A stretch of 22,699 nucleotides of DNA from Candidatus Aminicenantota bacterium (GTDB lineage: Bacteria > Acidobacteriota > Aminicenantia > UBA2199). The notes under the pieces were generated by a model. That model did no database searches. It was not told where the DNA came from and was given only the letters and a program-made list of their open reading frames with translations. This document shows, piece after piece, positions 1 through 7,414 of this stretch; positions within the stretch are counted from its first letter, which is position 1; each line of letters begins with the position of its first letter. Position numbers and translations under genes: made by a program. The stretch is taken from the NCBI GenBank assembly GCA_029939015.1, contig JAOZTV010000011.1, positions 1-22,699 of the forward strand. The letters run 5' to 3'.

Positions 1-497
1 TTAATTTCAGGGATAATAATAGTAATCCAATATTTATTTCTCTTTAGAACACTAAAAATGACATTTTTTCTGGAACTTCCAATGATTTTGCTTTTAGCAC
101 TTGAATTCTCTCTAATATTAACACGATGAGATATAATTTTTACTGAGCCAATCCCCAGTATTTTATTAGACTTCATTTTGGTTTTTTTAATGAGTGATTT
201 ATGAATATATCCCCAAGGTCTGTTAACTCTGTCTTTTCTATAATAAAAACCCTTTAAGGAAATTTTAGCCCAGTCATTTTTTATGTCAATAACCTCCACT
301 AAAAGATTTTCTTTTAATCTTCCAATAATTTTACTTTTTAAATCTGGGTCATATCTTACATTTGCAATATTGACTATAACTTTACTGAGAAATGAGCTAT
401 AAGTTTTTTCCTTGTTTATATTAGCAGGAAGTTGAATTGAAAAGTTAAAGATAACAATAATTATTATAATAATAAAAATATTTTTTTTTATATGCAT
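1..497 (-). CDS. Exported bacterial SH3-repeat protein, C-terminus cut off by window edge
   Basis: An open frame starts at the ATG ending at 497 and runs without a stop to base 1, so the C-terminus is missing. The first ~23 residues are a basic start (MHIKKN) and a long Ile-rich hydrophobic stretch ending near Leu-Pro-Ala, a likely signal peptide. Two SH3-like repeats follow. The first (about residues 37-90) has VNIANVRYDPDLKSKIIG and a later W-G-Y-I-H. The second (about 112-165) has VNIRENSSAKSKIIG. This 'N-(V/I)-R-x(4-6)-S-x-I-I-G' pattern is typical of SH3b domains, which bind peptidoglycan or protein ligands in exported proteins. No clear Shine-Dalgarno precedes the ATG. The gene begins 22 bp after the nucleotidyltransferase stop and may be read from the same transcript. 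Role unknown. Confidence 0.7.
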   Translation of the reverse strand, partial: MHIKKNIFIIIIIIVIFNFSIQLPANINKEKTYSSFLSKVIVNIANVRYDPDLKSKIIGRLKENLLVEVIDIKNDWAKISLKGFYYRKDRVNRPWGYIHKSLIKKTKMKSNKILGIGSVKIISHRVNIRENSSAKSKIIGSSRKNVIFSVLKRNKYWITIIIPEI

Positions 498-519
498 GCA
501 ATTTAGGTATAAATAAGAA

Positions 520-840
520 TTATGCTGCGTAAACTGTCTCACCATTTTTTGCATAATCAACCAAAAAGGAATCACTGTTCTTCCATTCCTCTGATGTAAA
601 AGAAACGGCTTCAATGGGTTCAAATATTTTATAAATTGCGGAAGATAATATATTAATCCTTTCCCAATAATTAAGTGTAATAAAATCCTCGGATATAACA
701 ATTAAATCAATATCGCTGTCTATATTATTAGTATTATTTGCATAAGAGCCATAAAGAATTATTTTATTAATTTTTATATTGCTATTTTCTAATGCAACTC
801 TAAAACGATCAATTACTTTAATAACTGTGCTTTTATCCAT
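520..840 (-). CDS. Minimal nucleotidyltransferase (MNT) of a HEPN/MNT pair
   Basis: A 106-residue protein with the hallmark of small Pol-beta-type nucleotidyltransferases: GSYANNTNNIDSDIDLIVI, where Gly31-Ser32 bind nucleotide and Asp43/Asp45 are metal ligands. Glu77 in PIEAV could be the third carboxylate. MNT proteins of HEPN/MNT pairs transfer AMP to the HEPN partner and usually act as the antitoxin (family knowledge). The start overlaps the last 28 bp of the HEPN gene and has its own ribosome site (GAGAGG, ~8 nt upstream) inside that gene, indicating translational coupling. Length is normal for the family. Confident in fold; the antitoxin role is inferred from gene order. Confidence 0.85.
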   Translation of the reverse strand: MDKSTVIKVIDRFRVALENSNIKINKIILYGSYANNTNNIDSDIDLIVISEDFITLNYWERINILSSAIYKIFEPIEAVSFTSEEWKNSDSFLVDYAKNGETVYAA

Positions 841-1199
841 TCTAATACCTCTCTGGTGTGTTTTAATATTTCTTCTACTATTTTTTTTGTAAATTGTTTT
901 TGTATTTTCGCTAAATCTTCTGGATATCGAGTAATAATGCTTGCGGAGTTTATTTTAACTAAAAACATACCTTCTTTTTCTGGTAATTTTATGTTTATTT
1001 TGTTTACTAATGAAATAAGATTATGCGTTTTAGGAGGAACTTCTTTAAGTTTTTCATAATAAAGACCTTTTAAGGTTTTTTCTATTGAAAGATGAGACAT
1101 AAAAACTGCATAAAAATATCTACCGCCGTTAAACATATATTGAGCTGTATCCATATCATAATCAGCTTGTTTAATCCATTGTTCTGTCTTTCTGTCCAT
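813..1199 (-). CDS. HEPN-domain protein, partner of the MNT gene
   Basis: A 128-residue all-helical protein. It has the HEPN features W-I-K-Q-A-D-Y-D at the N-terminus, the helix 'AVFMSHLSIEKTLKGLYYE' (residues ~31-49), then K-T-H-N-L and the R-Y-P-E-D segment near residue 92. HEPN proteins paired with an MNT are often RNases inhibited by AMPylation, but the catalytic R-x(4-6)-H motif of the HepT type is not visible: no His lies 4-6 residues after any Arg. It may therefore belong to the non-nucleolytic PF05168-like branch. Start chosen at 1199, with GGAG about 8 nt upstream and a near-consensus promoter directly before it. First gene of a two- or three-gene unit with MNT and the SH3 protein. 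Confidence 0.82.
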   Translation of the reverse strand: MDRKTEQWIKQADYDMDTAQYMFNGGRYFYAVFMSHLSIEKTLKGLYYEKLKEVPPKTHNLISLVNKINIKLPEKEGMFLVKINSASIITRYPEDLAKIQKQFTKKIVEEILKHTREVLEWIKAQLLK

Positions 1200-1214
1200 A
1201 GTTTCTCCAACTTT

Positions 1215-1243
1215 ATTATATTATTAAAAAAAAGTTTTTTCAA
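1215..1243 (-). promoter_or_regulatory. Sigma-70-type promoter of the HEPN/MNT unit
   Basis: On the minus strand TTGAAA (1243-1238) and TATAAT (1220-1215) are separated by exactly 17 bp. Predicted transcription start is near 1208, giving a very short leader that just includes the GGAG ribosome site of the HEPN gene. Confidence 0.6.
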
Positions 1244-1346
1244 CTGATTAGATTTCTTTTATTTAAAATAATATTTTTGTGTCAGTTATTACGTTTAAAG
1301 TCAACATAAAAAAGCCCAAAAAATATATTTATTTTTACCTTGCATT

Positions 1347-2885
1347 TTAGTCACATTTATTGTAAATTTGTTTTGGCAGGTGTGATGATCCCGCACTAAA
1401 TGAATTTTCATTTTGGGACTCCTCCTGCTGTAATAATTCATTTTGTTTGATTTCTTCTTCATTTTTTCTCATTAACAATTTTTTTAAATAAAATCGTATT
1501 CCAGTTATAATCATAAATAAAATCAATAATAATGGAAAAATATCTCCTACAGCTCCATACAATGTCCATATTTTTTGAGTTGGAAGTGAGGCTAGCATAA
1601 TCCGGTCATTATCTTCATAGTAACTCATTGATGCACGAATATTACCATAAGCATCAAATGCAAAAGAAGTAGCTCCTCTAACTGGACGTAATAAACTATA
1701 ACCTCCTTCTATCGCTCGTACCATTGCCATTTTCCCATGTATCGAGTCAATTCCTTTCCAATCACTTGATGGAACAATAGCTATATCTACACCTTTTTTA
1801 GATAACTCTCTTCCTAATACTGGAAAATCAAAGTCATAACATATAGCACCTGCAACATTAGCATATTCTAAAGATCCGACCTTCGCAAAACTTGTTCCTT
1901 TAATAGCTGGCTCACCGGGTACAGGATGAAATTTAAAATACTCATCTAGCATCTGACCTCTAGTAATAAATAAATATTTGTTTTCATATTTCTTGATTTT
2001 ATCTATTGGAACTATATAGGCTATGAATAAATCAACTTTATTTAATGATGAAATAATCTTCATTTTTTTAATAAATTCACTTTCATTTTCTTTATATATA
2101 ATAGTTGCTCCTTCATTCCAAGCAATAAGTTTAGCACCCCTTTTAATAGCTATTTTAGTTTTTTCAATCAAAATGTTTGTAGTCTTTTCAAGATGCTCTT
2201 TTTCTGGAATGTTATCAGGTGATATTTGCATATTACTCGATATTGCAGCAACTAAAACATGTTCTCCCTTGCTTACTCCATTTTCTACTCTTATTACTCC
2301 ATAGCTGTAAAAAAGTAAGAAGACAATAGAGGTTATGATAGCTGATTTAGTAAATTTTGTTCTATCTTTATTTGCAATAAACACTGCAATAAAAGCAGAT
2401 GATAAATAGATAAAAAATGAGCCAAATGTTATCCCCAAGAGTGAGCTAAGTTGTAAAAATGCCAAATCGTCTAATTGAGTATATGTCATTGTTCCCCATG
2501 AACCTAATTCTGTGAAAGAATAAATAATCCATTCTAAAACACTCATTAATGAAGCAAAGAAAAAGACACCAATATAATCTCCTATACGTCGTCTAGCAAC
2601 TTCAAAAACCAATAAAATAATCCACATAAATATTGCCATTGGAGCAGAAAAGAGTAAAGCCATCACAATAGGCATTGGATCACTAATTATTTTAGATATT
2701 TGTAAAAAATAAGCTACCTGTATTAAGAAAAAAATAAAAAACCAAGACTTTTTAGTTTCAATACTTCTTACTAAGAGGAGTAGTGGTACAAACATAACCC
2801 ATGCTAAAACACTGATATTAAAACGCATTCCAACTAAAGCTATAAAAAAAATACTAAGTATCCATAAAATTTTTGTATTTAACAT
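1347..2885 (-). CDS. Apolipoprotein N-acyltransferase (Lnt)-like membrane protein with nitrilase domain
   Basis: 512 residues. The first ~195 form a multi-span membrane domain (hydrophobic runs near 5-20, 26-40, 48-62, 72-95, 105-122, 140-170, 181-196). Residues ~208-435 form a carbon-nitrogen hydrolase domain. The Glu-Lys-Cys triad is in place: Glu258 in AWNEGA, Lys318 in EYFKFHPVPGE, Cys349 in AICYDFDFP. A further membrane helix (~445-465) precedes a Glu/Gln/Asn/Ser-rich tail. This is Lnt architecture: transfer of an acyl chain from phospholipid to the N-terminal Cys of lipoproteins in the inner membrane. A paralogue using another amine acceptor is possible, since residues around the triad are not the usual Lnt consensus and the gene sits behind a dedicated regulator. 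The start overlaps the TetR stop by 7 bp, with AGAAGGA just upstream. Confidence 0.8.
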   Translation of the reverse strand: MLNTKILWILSIFFIALVGMRFNISVLAWVMFVPLLLLVRSIETKKSWFFIFFLIQVAYFLQISKIISDPMPIVMALLFSAPMAIFMWIILLVFEVARRRIGDYIGVFFFASLMSVLEWIIYSFTELGSWGTMTYTQLDDLAFLQLSSLLGITFGSFFIYLSSAFIAVFIANKDRTKFTKSAIITSIVFLLFYSYGVIRVENGVSKGEHVLVAAISSNMQISPDNIPEKEHLEKTTNILIEKTKIAIKRGAKLIAWNEGATIIYKENESEFIKKMKIISSLNKVDLFIAYIVPIDKIKKYENKYLFITRGQMLDEYFKFHPVPGEPAIKGTSFAKVGSLEYANVAGAICYDFDFPVLGRELSKKGVDIAIVPSSDWKGIDSIHGKMAMVRAIEGGYSLLRPVRGATSFAFDAYGNIRASMSYYEDNDRIMLASLPTQKIWTLYGAVGDIFPLLLILFMIITGIRFYLKKLLMRKNEEEIKQNELLQQEESQNENSFSAGSSHLPKQIYNKCD

Positions 2886-3550
2886 GATAATCCTTCTAGT
2901 AATTGATTTAATTGTACTTCTAAATACATTGGATATGACTCTGGTGACTTATTTAATATAAGAAGAGCAGTACCAAAGAATAGTGATGAGAGCGTCAGAA
3001 AGAGTAGTTCCTTATCTATTTCCTCTCTTAACTCTCCTTCGTTAACTGCTTTTGTAATGAGCGGAGGTAATATAGTTTCTAATCCCATTCCTTCAATCTT
3101 CTCAATTTCTTTATTTTTTGGAAAGTAAAACCATTTTTCAGCATCAGTTATATTGTGTGGTTTTACTTTTGTACCTTGTGCTTGAAAAGCAATTATTTCA
3201 AGCATCAATTGAGGATTATTTATAATTTGTAAACTAGTTTGCTTAAAAATATCTTTAATTGTTTCAACATAGGTATTACATTTCAATTCACTATTTAAAG
3301 CTAAAGCATTCATTTCAACTGACCATAACTGTATGTAATAAATTAGCATATCAGGTTTGGATTCAAAATAATTAAAAAATGTTGGTTCAGATACCTCTGC
3401 ATTTTCAGCTAATTCTTTTATCATTATTTTGGAAAGAGACTTTTTCTCAAGTTCATGGAGTAAAGAATTGAGTAATGCTAATTTTGTCCTAGCATACTTT
3501 TTTTGTCGTTGTGGTAATTTATTAAATTTCTTTGTGTTTTCTGTTTTCAT
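2879..3550 (-). CDS. TetR/AcrR-family transcriptional regulator
   Basis: From the ATG at 3550 the protein is 223 residues. The N-terminal helix-turn-helix (about residues 20-70) reads K-L-A-L-L-N-S-L-L ... IKELAENAEVSEPTFFNYF ... K-P-D-M-L, the classic TetR recognition region. The rest is a helical ligand-binding domain typical of the family. A longer reading frame opens at 3601, but the promoter boxes lie inside that extension, so the shorter start is preferred. It has no Shine-Dalgarno and sits about 7 nt from the -10 box, so the mRNA may be leaderless. The gene overlaps the Lnt-like gene downstream by 7 bp. I infer that it represses its own operon through the 3568-3599 palindrome. Confidence 0.85.
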   Translation of the reverse strand: MKTENTKKFNKLPQRQKKYARTKLALLNSLLHELEKKSLSKIMIKELAENAEVSEPTFFNYFESKPDMLIYYIQLWSVEMNALALNSELKCNTYVETIKDIFKQTSLQIINNPQLMLEIIAFQAQGTKVKPHNITDAEKWFYFPKNKEIEKIEGMGLETILPPLITKAVNEGELREEIDKELLFLTLSSLFFGTALLILNKSPESYPMYLEVQLNQLLEGLSC

Positions 3551-3556
3551 AAAATT

Positions 3557-3585
3557 ATTATACCAGAGTATATAATTATAGTCAA
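3557..3585 (-). promoter_or_regulatory. Near-consensus promoter of the tetR-lnt-like operon
   Basis: Minus-strand TTGACT (3585-3580), 17-bp spacer, TATAAT (3562-3557). The predicted start of transcription is at about 3550, the A of the ATG itself. Confidence 0.7.
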
Positions 3586-3599
3586 CTACAATTATATAC
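3568..3599. promoter_or_regulatory. 32-bp palindrome, probable TetR operator
   Basis: Arms of 15 bp (3568-3582 and 3585-3599) flank a 2-bp centre, and 14 of 15 arm pairs are complementary. The left arm begins GTATATAATT and the right arm ends AATTATATAC. It covers the -35 box and most of the spacer of the regulator's promoter, the usual place for autorepression. Confidence 0.65.
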
Positions 3600-3673
3600 A
3601 TTTCCTGGCTTAATGAAAAAATGGGTGCTTGTTTCCATCAATCATTTTTTGCTTAAATTCAGACCTCAGTAAA

Positions 3674-4082
3674 TTAGAATAAACAGCCAAAAACAATCCC
3701 AAGCAATATAATTAAAAAAATGTATTTAAAATTGGAGTAAGAATAATGGTTAAAGATGTCATCTCCTGATATTAACCATTGAGGCACACCATTAGTTTTA
3801 TTAGTAAATGGACTAAAATACTTCAGTTTTACTTCTGGGTTTATACATAAGATGTGAACTCCATTATCAAACTTATTTTTAATTTTTGAATTATTCCATA
3901 AATTTTATTGGATTAGAAACATCTTTTACATATTTCCACTTTGTAACATAACCAGAAATTGCAGGATTAAGACCATCACTACGAATTAAATCTGCTGCCC
4001 ATTCAGGTGCAATGTGAACATATGCATTATCTGAAACAGATGTACTTGATGCAGAGAAGTGGTCAACTTTATTGTCACACAA
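3674..4082 (-). pseudogene. Frameshifted remnant of an unrecognised protein with a C-terminal membrane helix
   Basis: Two reading frames join into one protein-like sequence. The upstream frame (4082-3891) contains VHIAPEWAADLIRSDGLNP and GYVTKWKYVKDVSNPIKF. It stops at 3891, but a one-base shift near 3900 continues as KIKNKFDNGVHILCINPEV ... GVPQWLISGDDIF and ends at 3674 after a hydrophobic helix (IFLIILLGIVFG). Another frame further upstream (about 4129-4085) reads VQYGSGLTSPNLQGLV, suggesting a second break. The first start available in the 4082 frame is only a TTG without a ribosome site. The 'H-I-A-P-E-x-A-x-x-I ... G-L' pattern recalls C-terminal domains of some polymorphic or ADP-ribosyl-type toxins, a weak resemblance only. 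Best read as a broken gene; a programmed frameshift or sequencing error cannot be excluded. The rest of 4083-4284 shows no gene. Confidence 0.45.
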
Positions 4083-4207
4083 GACCTTGAAGATTTGGGG
4101 AAGTTAACCCTGAACCATATTGCACAAAAATTTATCTCTTCCTCCCTGCCTTTTATTTTAATAAGATTAACAAGGAATAAGTGCTTCTTATTACTAAGAA
4201 ATATTAT

Positions 4208-4237
4208 TTGAGAAAAAATGAGACATTATTTTATAAG
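4208..4237 (+). promoter_or_regulatory. Possible promoter of the CARDB protein gene
   Basis: TTGAGA (4208-4213) and TATAAG (4232-4237) are 18 bp apart, about 50 bp before the start codon. In such A+T-rich DNA this is suggestive only. Confidence 0.3.
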
Positions 4238-4284
4238 TTATATATAGTAGTTATGCTACAAATTGATAATAAAAGGAGAAGAAT

Positions 4285-5325
4285 ATGAAAAAATTGTTTC
4301 TATTAATGTTTATTGCTATATTAACTATTAGTGTATTATCTGCTGGTATAACCATAGTAAAGCCCAAAAGAAATCATTCTGTAATGAAAGGATTGCCTTA
4401 TAATATAGAGTGGACCCGAAAAAGAGATATGAATTTTAGGGTAAAGATAATGCTATTTGATACGATGGGTAGGCGAAGTATCATGACCATCTCAAATAAT
4501 GCACCCAATAGCGGAAGATACAGATGGAATGTACCCGCCAATGCTCCTACAGGCAGTTTTATTATTAGGATTATGGCAATAAAAAAACAAATTGGAGATG
4601 ACAGTTCAGTTTTCAAAATTATCAATAAAAATTCGGCTGTACTTGCGATTGCGACACCTGTAAAACCAACGGTTACCTTGGTTGATAAAAGACCTGATTT
4701 TGTTGTAGTTAGCACCAAACTTAGAGCAGGACACCTGGTGACAAAAATTAAGAACATCGGAACCAGATGGAGCGGTGAATTGTCTATTAGGTGTGGAATT
4801 GGTTCTAGAAGTTTTATATTTAAATCTAATCTTTCTGTAGATAGCAGCATTATAGAAATAATTACAGGTGGAAAGATTATGTCCAGTGATGTCACATACC
4901 CAAATCCAAATGTTCTACTTGTCATTAGACTTGACCCGGACAATAAAATTAAAGAGAAAAACGAAAACAATAATGTACAAAGCTTAATGTATAAACATAA
5001 TTTATGTCCTGACCTATTTGTGTCATCGATATCTGCCTCCAGGGTTCCAGGAACTGATCAATTCAAATTTGCCGGAACGATAAAGAACATAGGCAACCAG
5101 GATAGCCCAGAATTTTGGGTGTCAATACACTTAGATAGTGAGCCAAGACCTGTATATTTTAAAATAAGCAGTTTGAAAGGGGGAGGGATTACTGCATGTA
5201 GTATGAACAGAAAAATAACTCGTTTTAAGACTCACACTTTTCGAGTAACTGTAGATGCCAAATTTCAGATAAAAGAATGTTATGAAAATAATAATGTGAA
5301 AATAAATACCTTTAAGGCGCTATGA
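4285..5325 (+). CDS. Exported protein with Kre9/KNH-type domain and two CARDB-like domains
   Basis: 346 residues with a clear signal peptide (MKKLFLLMFIAILTISVLSA, cleavage near residue 20). Residues ~21-110 match the bacterial Kre9/KNH-like ('Ser-Thr-rich GPI-anchored family') pattern: I-T-I-V-K-P ... Y-N-I-E-W-T ... S-G-R-Y-R-W-N-V-P ... G-S-F-I-I-R-I. Two CARDB-like Ig-fold repeats follow, about 130-235 (PDFVV ... KIKNIGTRWSGE ... ENNNV) and 243-343 (PDLFV ... TIKNIGNQDSPEF ... ENNNV). The D-N-K-I-K-E-K-N-E-N-N-N ending is diagnostic of CARDB. Such domains mediate surface adhesion or protein contacts; no catalytic residues are seen. Start supported by AGGAGA about 8 nt upstream. It stands alone between two decayed genes. 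Confidence 0.75.
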   Translation: MKKLFLLMFIAILTISVLSAGITIVKPKRNHSVMKGLPYNIEWTRKRDMNFRVKIMLFDTMGRRSIMTISNNAPNSGRYRWNVPANAPTGSFIIRIMAIKKQIGDDSSVFKIINKNSAVLAIATPVKPTVTLVDKRPDFVVVSTKLRAGHLVTKIKNIGTRWSGELSIRCGIGSRSFIFKSNLSVDSSIIEIITGGKIMSSDVTYPNPNVLLVIRLDPDNKIKEKNENNNVQSLMYKHNLCPDLFVSSISASRVPGTDQFKFAGTIKNIGNQDSPEFWVSIHLDSEPRPVYFKISSLKGGGITACSMNRKITRFKTHTFRVTVDAKFQIKECYENNNVKINTFKAL

Positions 5326-5590
5326 AACTTAAATAGAAAGTAATCGTCAATTAAGGCTTACATTTGTTAAGTAAGTTAAACTATTACTTGGCAATAGTAA
5401 ATGTTTATAATATTGTGTAATTTTTTTTTTGTATATTTGAATATATTAATGTAAACTATTTTAAGTTGAATAAATAAGTGAATTCAAATATTTTTTGAAT
5501 TGGAAAATGAGCTCTAACATACAAATTTTGTTCATATATAGAGAAAATTTTTGATAACATTGGGGATAGAGAGGATAGGGATATAATTGA
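5326..5590. other. Intergenic DNA with small hairpins
   Basis: No gene seen. A perfect 8-bp hairpin with a 5-nt loop lies at 5481-5501 (AATTCAAA / TTTGAATT). A weak 6-bp hairpin lies at 5380-5398, about 20 bp before a run of T residues, and could be the CARDB gene's terminator. The last part (about 5550-5590) probably belongs to the decayed gene that follows. Confidence 0.35.
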
Positions 5591-5860
5591 AGAGAGTGGA
5601 GCTTTGTCTATAATTTAGGTAAGGTAAAGAGAGAAGTAGCAGGACAGATTTCAGAAGAAGAATTTAACAGGCTTGGAATTGGTGATAGTCTTAAATATAT
5701 ATATAGAAATATTACAGAAGGCATTGCCTTTGGCTCATTTAAGTTTATTGAAGATATACAAGTAAAATTTAAAAAAAAGGTTATTAAACCGCGTAAAGTA
5801 TTAACAAATGATGATAAAGATAATGAAATTTATGCAACAAGGAAATTAAAACCTATATAA
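5591..5860 (+). pseudogene. C-terminal remnant of an IS200/REP-type (Y1) transposase
   Basis: An 89-codon open frame with no start codon or ribosome site ends at the TAA at 5858-5860. It reads REVAGQISEEEFNRLGIGDS, then ITEGIAFGSFKFIEDI, a Lys-rich stretch, and ATRKLKP at the end. The 'D/E-G-x-x-x-G-S-x-x-F-(V/I)-E-x(1-2)' block followed by a basic tail and R-K-L/R-D-L close is what the C-terminus of REP-associated tyrosine (Y1) transposases looks like. The catalytic HUH half is missing: upstream bases in this frame hit a stop at 5588-5590. Treated as a degraded mobile-element gene. Family assignment is from memory of the C-terminal pattern and is moderate. Confidence 0.45.
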
Positions 5861-5942
5861 GTAGCAAGTTTAGGACTATCATTGATACCGGAAAGGAATA
5901 CGAAAAACATATTGATAGAATTTTAGAAACTTTTATTTGTTT

Positions 5943-5971
5943 TTGGCAAGACTTTTTTTATATGGTAAAAT
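5943..5971 (+). promoter_or_regulatory. Promoter of the threonine operon
   Basis: TTGGCA (5943-5948), 17-bp spacer, TAAAAT (5966-5971). This gives a leader of about 84 nt before the GTG of thrC. No attenuator or riboswitch-like fold is obvious in the leader. Confidence 0.5.
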
Positions 5972-6061
5972 AAATCTTTATATTTATATTACCTTATTTT
6001 ATTGATCCCAGCTATGCCGGTTTAGGTAAAATATTGTTTGATTTAATATTAAGGAGTCTAA

Positions 6062-7414
6062 GTGAGTATTTTATATTATTCTACAAATGAAAAAGCCGAC
6101 AAGGTAAATTTTGAGGAAGCTCTATTTAAGGGATTAGCACCGGATGGAGGTTTGTATATGCCTGATAATATTCCTCATATTCCAATAGATGTTATCAAAT
6201 CGTTTAAGGATATGGAATATCATGAGATCGCTTTTACTGTAATGAGATATTTTCTTAAAGACCTTGTTGAAGATAGTGCATTAAGAGCAATGACTAAGGA
6301 TGCTTATGATTTTGATATACCTCTTGAAAATGTTTATCAGAGAAAATATATAATGAGACTTGATCAGGGACCAACAGCCTCATTTAAAGACTTTGCTGCA
6401 AGAATGATGGCAAGGTTAATGCAGTATTTTATTCAAAAAAAAAAAAGAGATTTGTTGATTCTTGTTGCGACCTCAGGTGATACAGGTAGTGCTATTGCCA
6501 ATGCAAACTTTGAGCTTGATAATATTAACGTCTGTGTCCTTTTTCCTGAAGATGAAGTTTCTGACAGACAGAGAAAGCAGATGACTACCCTTAATAAAAA
6601 TATTACTGCAATTGCTGTTGATGGAAAGTTTGATGATTGTCAGGCTCTGGTTAAGCAGGCATTTAAATCTGATGAATTAAAAGAGCTTAACCTCTCCTCT
6701 GCAAACTCAATAAATTTTGGAAGACTTTTGCCGCAAACAGTCTATTATTTTTATGCTTATGCAAAGCTTATAAAGGGAGATGAGCAAATGACTGTTTCAA
6801 TTCCATCGGGGAATTTTGGAGATATGATGGGGGCTGTAATTGCAAAAAAAATGGGTTTACCTATTGAAAAATTAATTATTTCTACAAATGCAAATGATGC
6901 ATTTCCAAAATTTTTAGAGACTGGAAATTATAATAAGATTGACCCGTCTATTTCCTGTATTTCAAATGCAATGAATGTTGGTCATCCAAGTAATTTGTCA
7001 AGACTTGTTGCACTATATGGAGGCAAGATGGATGAGAATGGTAATATTATTAAGTCACCTGATATGAAGAAAATGAGAGATGAAATTTATTCAATAAGTG
7101 TTGATGATAAAACAACAAGGGAAACTATAAAATCTGTTTATGAAAAATATAAGGTAATCATTGAACCTCATGGTGCAGTAGGTTGGAAAGGTCTTGAAAC
7201 ATATCTTGAAGAAAATGATAATGAGAATAAACTCTATATTTCAATAGAAACGGCTCATCCTGCAAAATTTCCTGATGAGATTAAAAAGGCAATTTCTATT
7301 GAACCGGAATTACCCTCTTCACTTCAGGGGCTTGAAGAAAAACCTGAGGAATTTGACAAATTAATTCCTACTTATGATAATTTTAAATATTTTTTAAAGA
7401 GGACGTTTAAATGA
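6062..7414 (+). CDS. thrC: Threonine synthase
   Basis: 450 residues, PLP-dependent conversion of O-phosphohomoserine to threonine in the cytoplasm. The N-terminus YYSTNEKADKVNFEEALFKG and GLAPDGGLYMP is the standard ThrC opening. The PLP lysine is Lys109 in GPTASFKDFA, and the phosphate-binding motif is VATSGDTGSA (residues ~135-144). SIPSGNFGD and IETAHPAKFPD complete the long (bacterial/fungal type) form, so length is normal. The start is a GTG with AAGGAG about 7 nt upstream. Its last 4 bp overlap the homoserine-kinase-like gene, giving the last two steps of threonine synthesis in one operon. Odd point: a run of 12 A at 6435-6446 encodes Lys-Lys-Lys, a potential slippage site. Confidence 0.95.
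   Translation: MSILYYSTNEKADKVNFEEALFKGLAPDGGLYMPDNIPHIPIDVIKSFKDMEYHEIAFTVMRYFLKDLVEDSALRAMTKDAYDFDIPLENVYQRKYIMRLDQGPTASFKDFAARMMARLMQYFIQKKKRDLLILVATSGDTGSAIANANFELDNINVCVLFPEDEVSDRQRKQMTTLNKNITAIAVDGKFDDCQALVKQAFKSDELKELNLSSANSINFGRLLPQTVYYFYAYAKLIKGDEQMTVSIPSGNFGDMMGAVIAKKMGLPIEKLIISTNANDAFPKFLETGNYNKIDPSISCISNAMNVGHPSNLSRLVALYGGKMDENGNIIKSPDMKKMRDEIYSISVDDKTTRETIKSVYEKYKVIIEPHGAVGWKGLETYLEENDNENKLYISIETAHPAKFPDEIKKAISIEPELPSSLQGLEEKPEEFDKLIPTYDNFKYFLKRTFK

Noticed and set aside
3551..3601. Longer TetR start at 3601
   Set aside because: The extra 17 codons overlie the -35/-10 boxes and the palindrome; the start at 3550 agrees with the promoter and family alignment.
4398..4970. 190-codon open frame on the minus strand inside the CARDB protein gene
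   Set aside because: Antisense shadow: hydrophobic composition without family features, and the plus-strand gene has signal peptide, ribosome site and recognisable domains.
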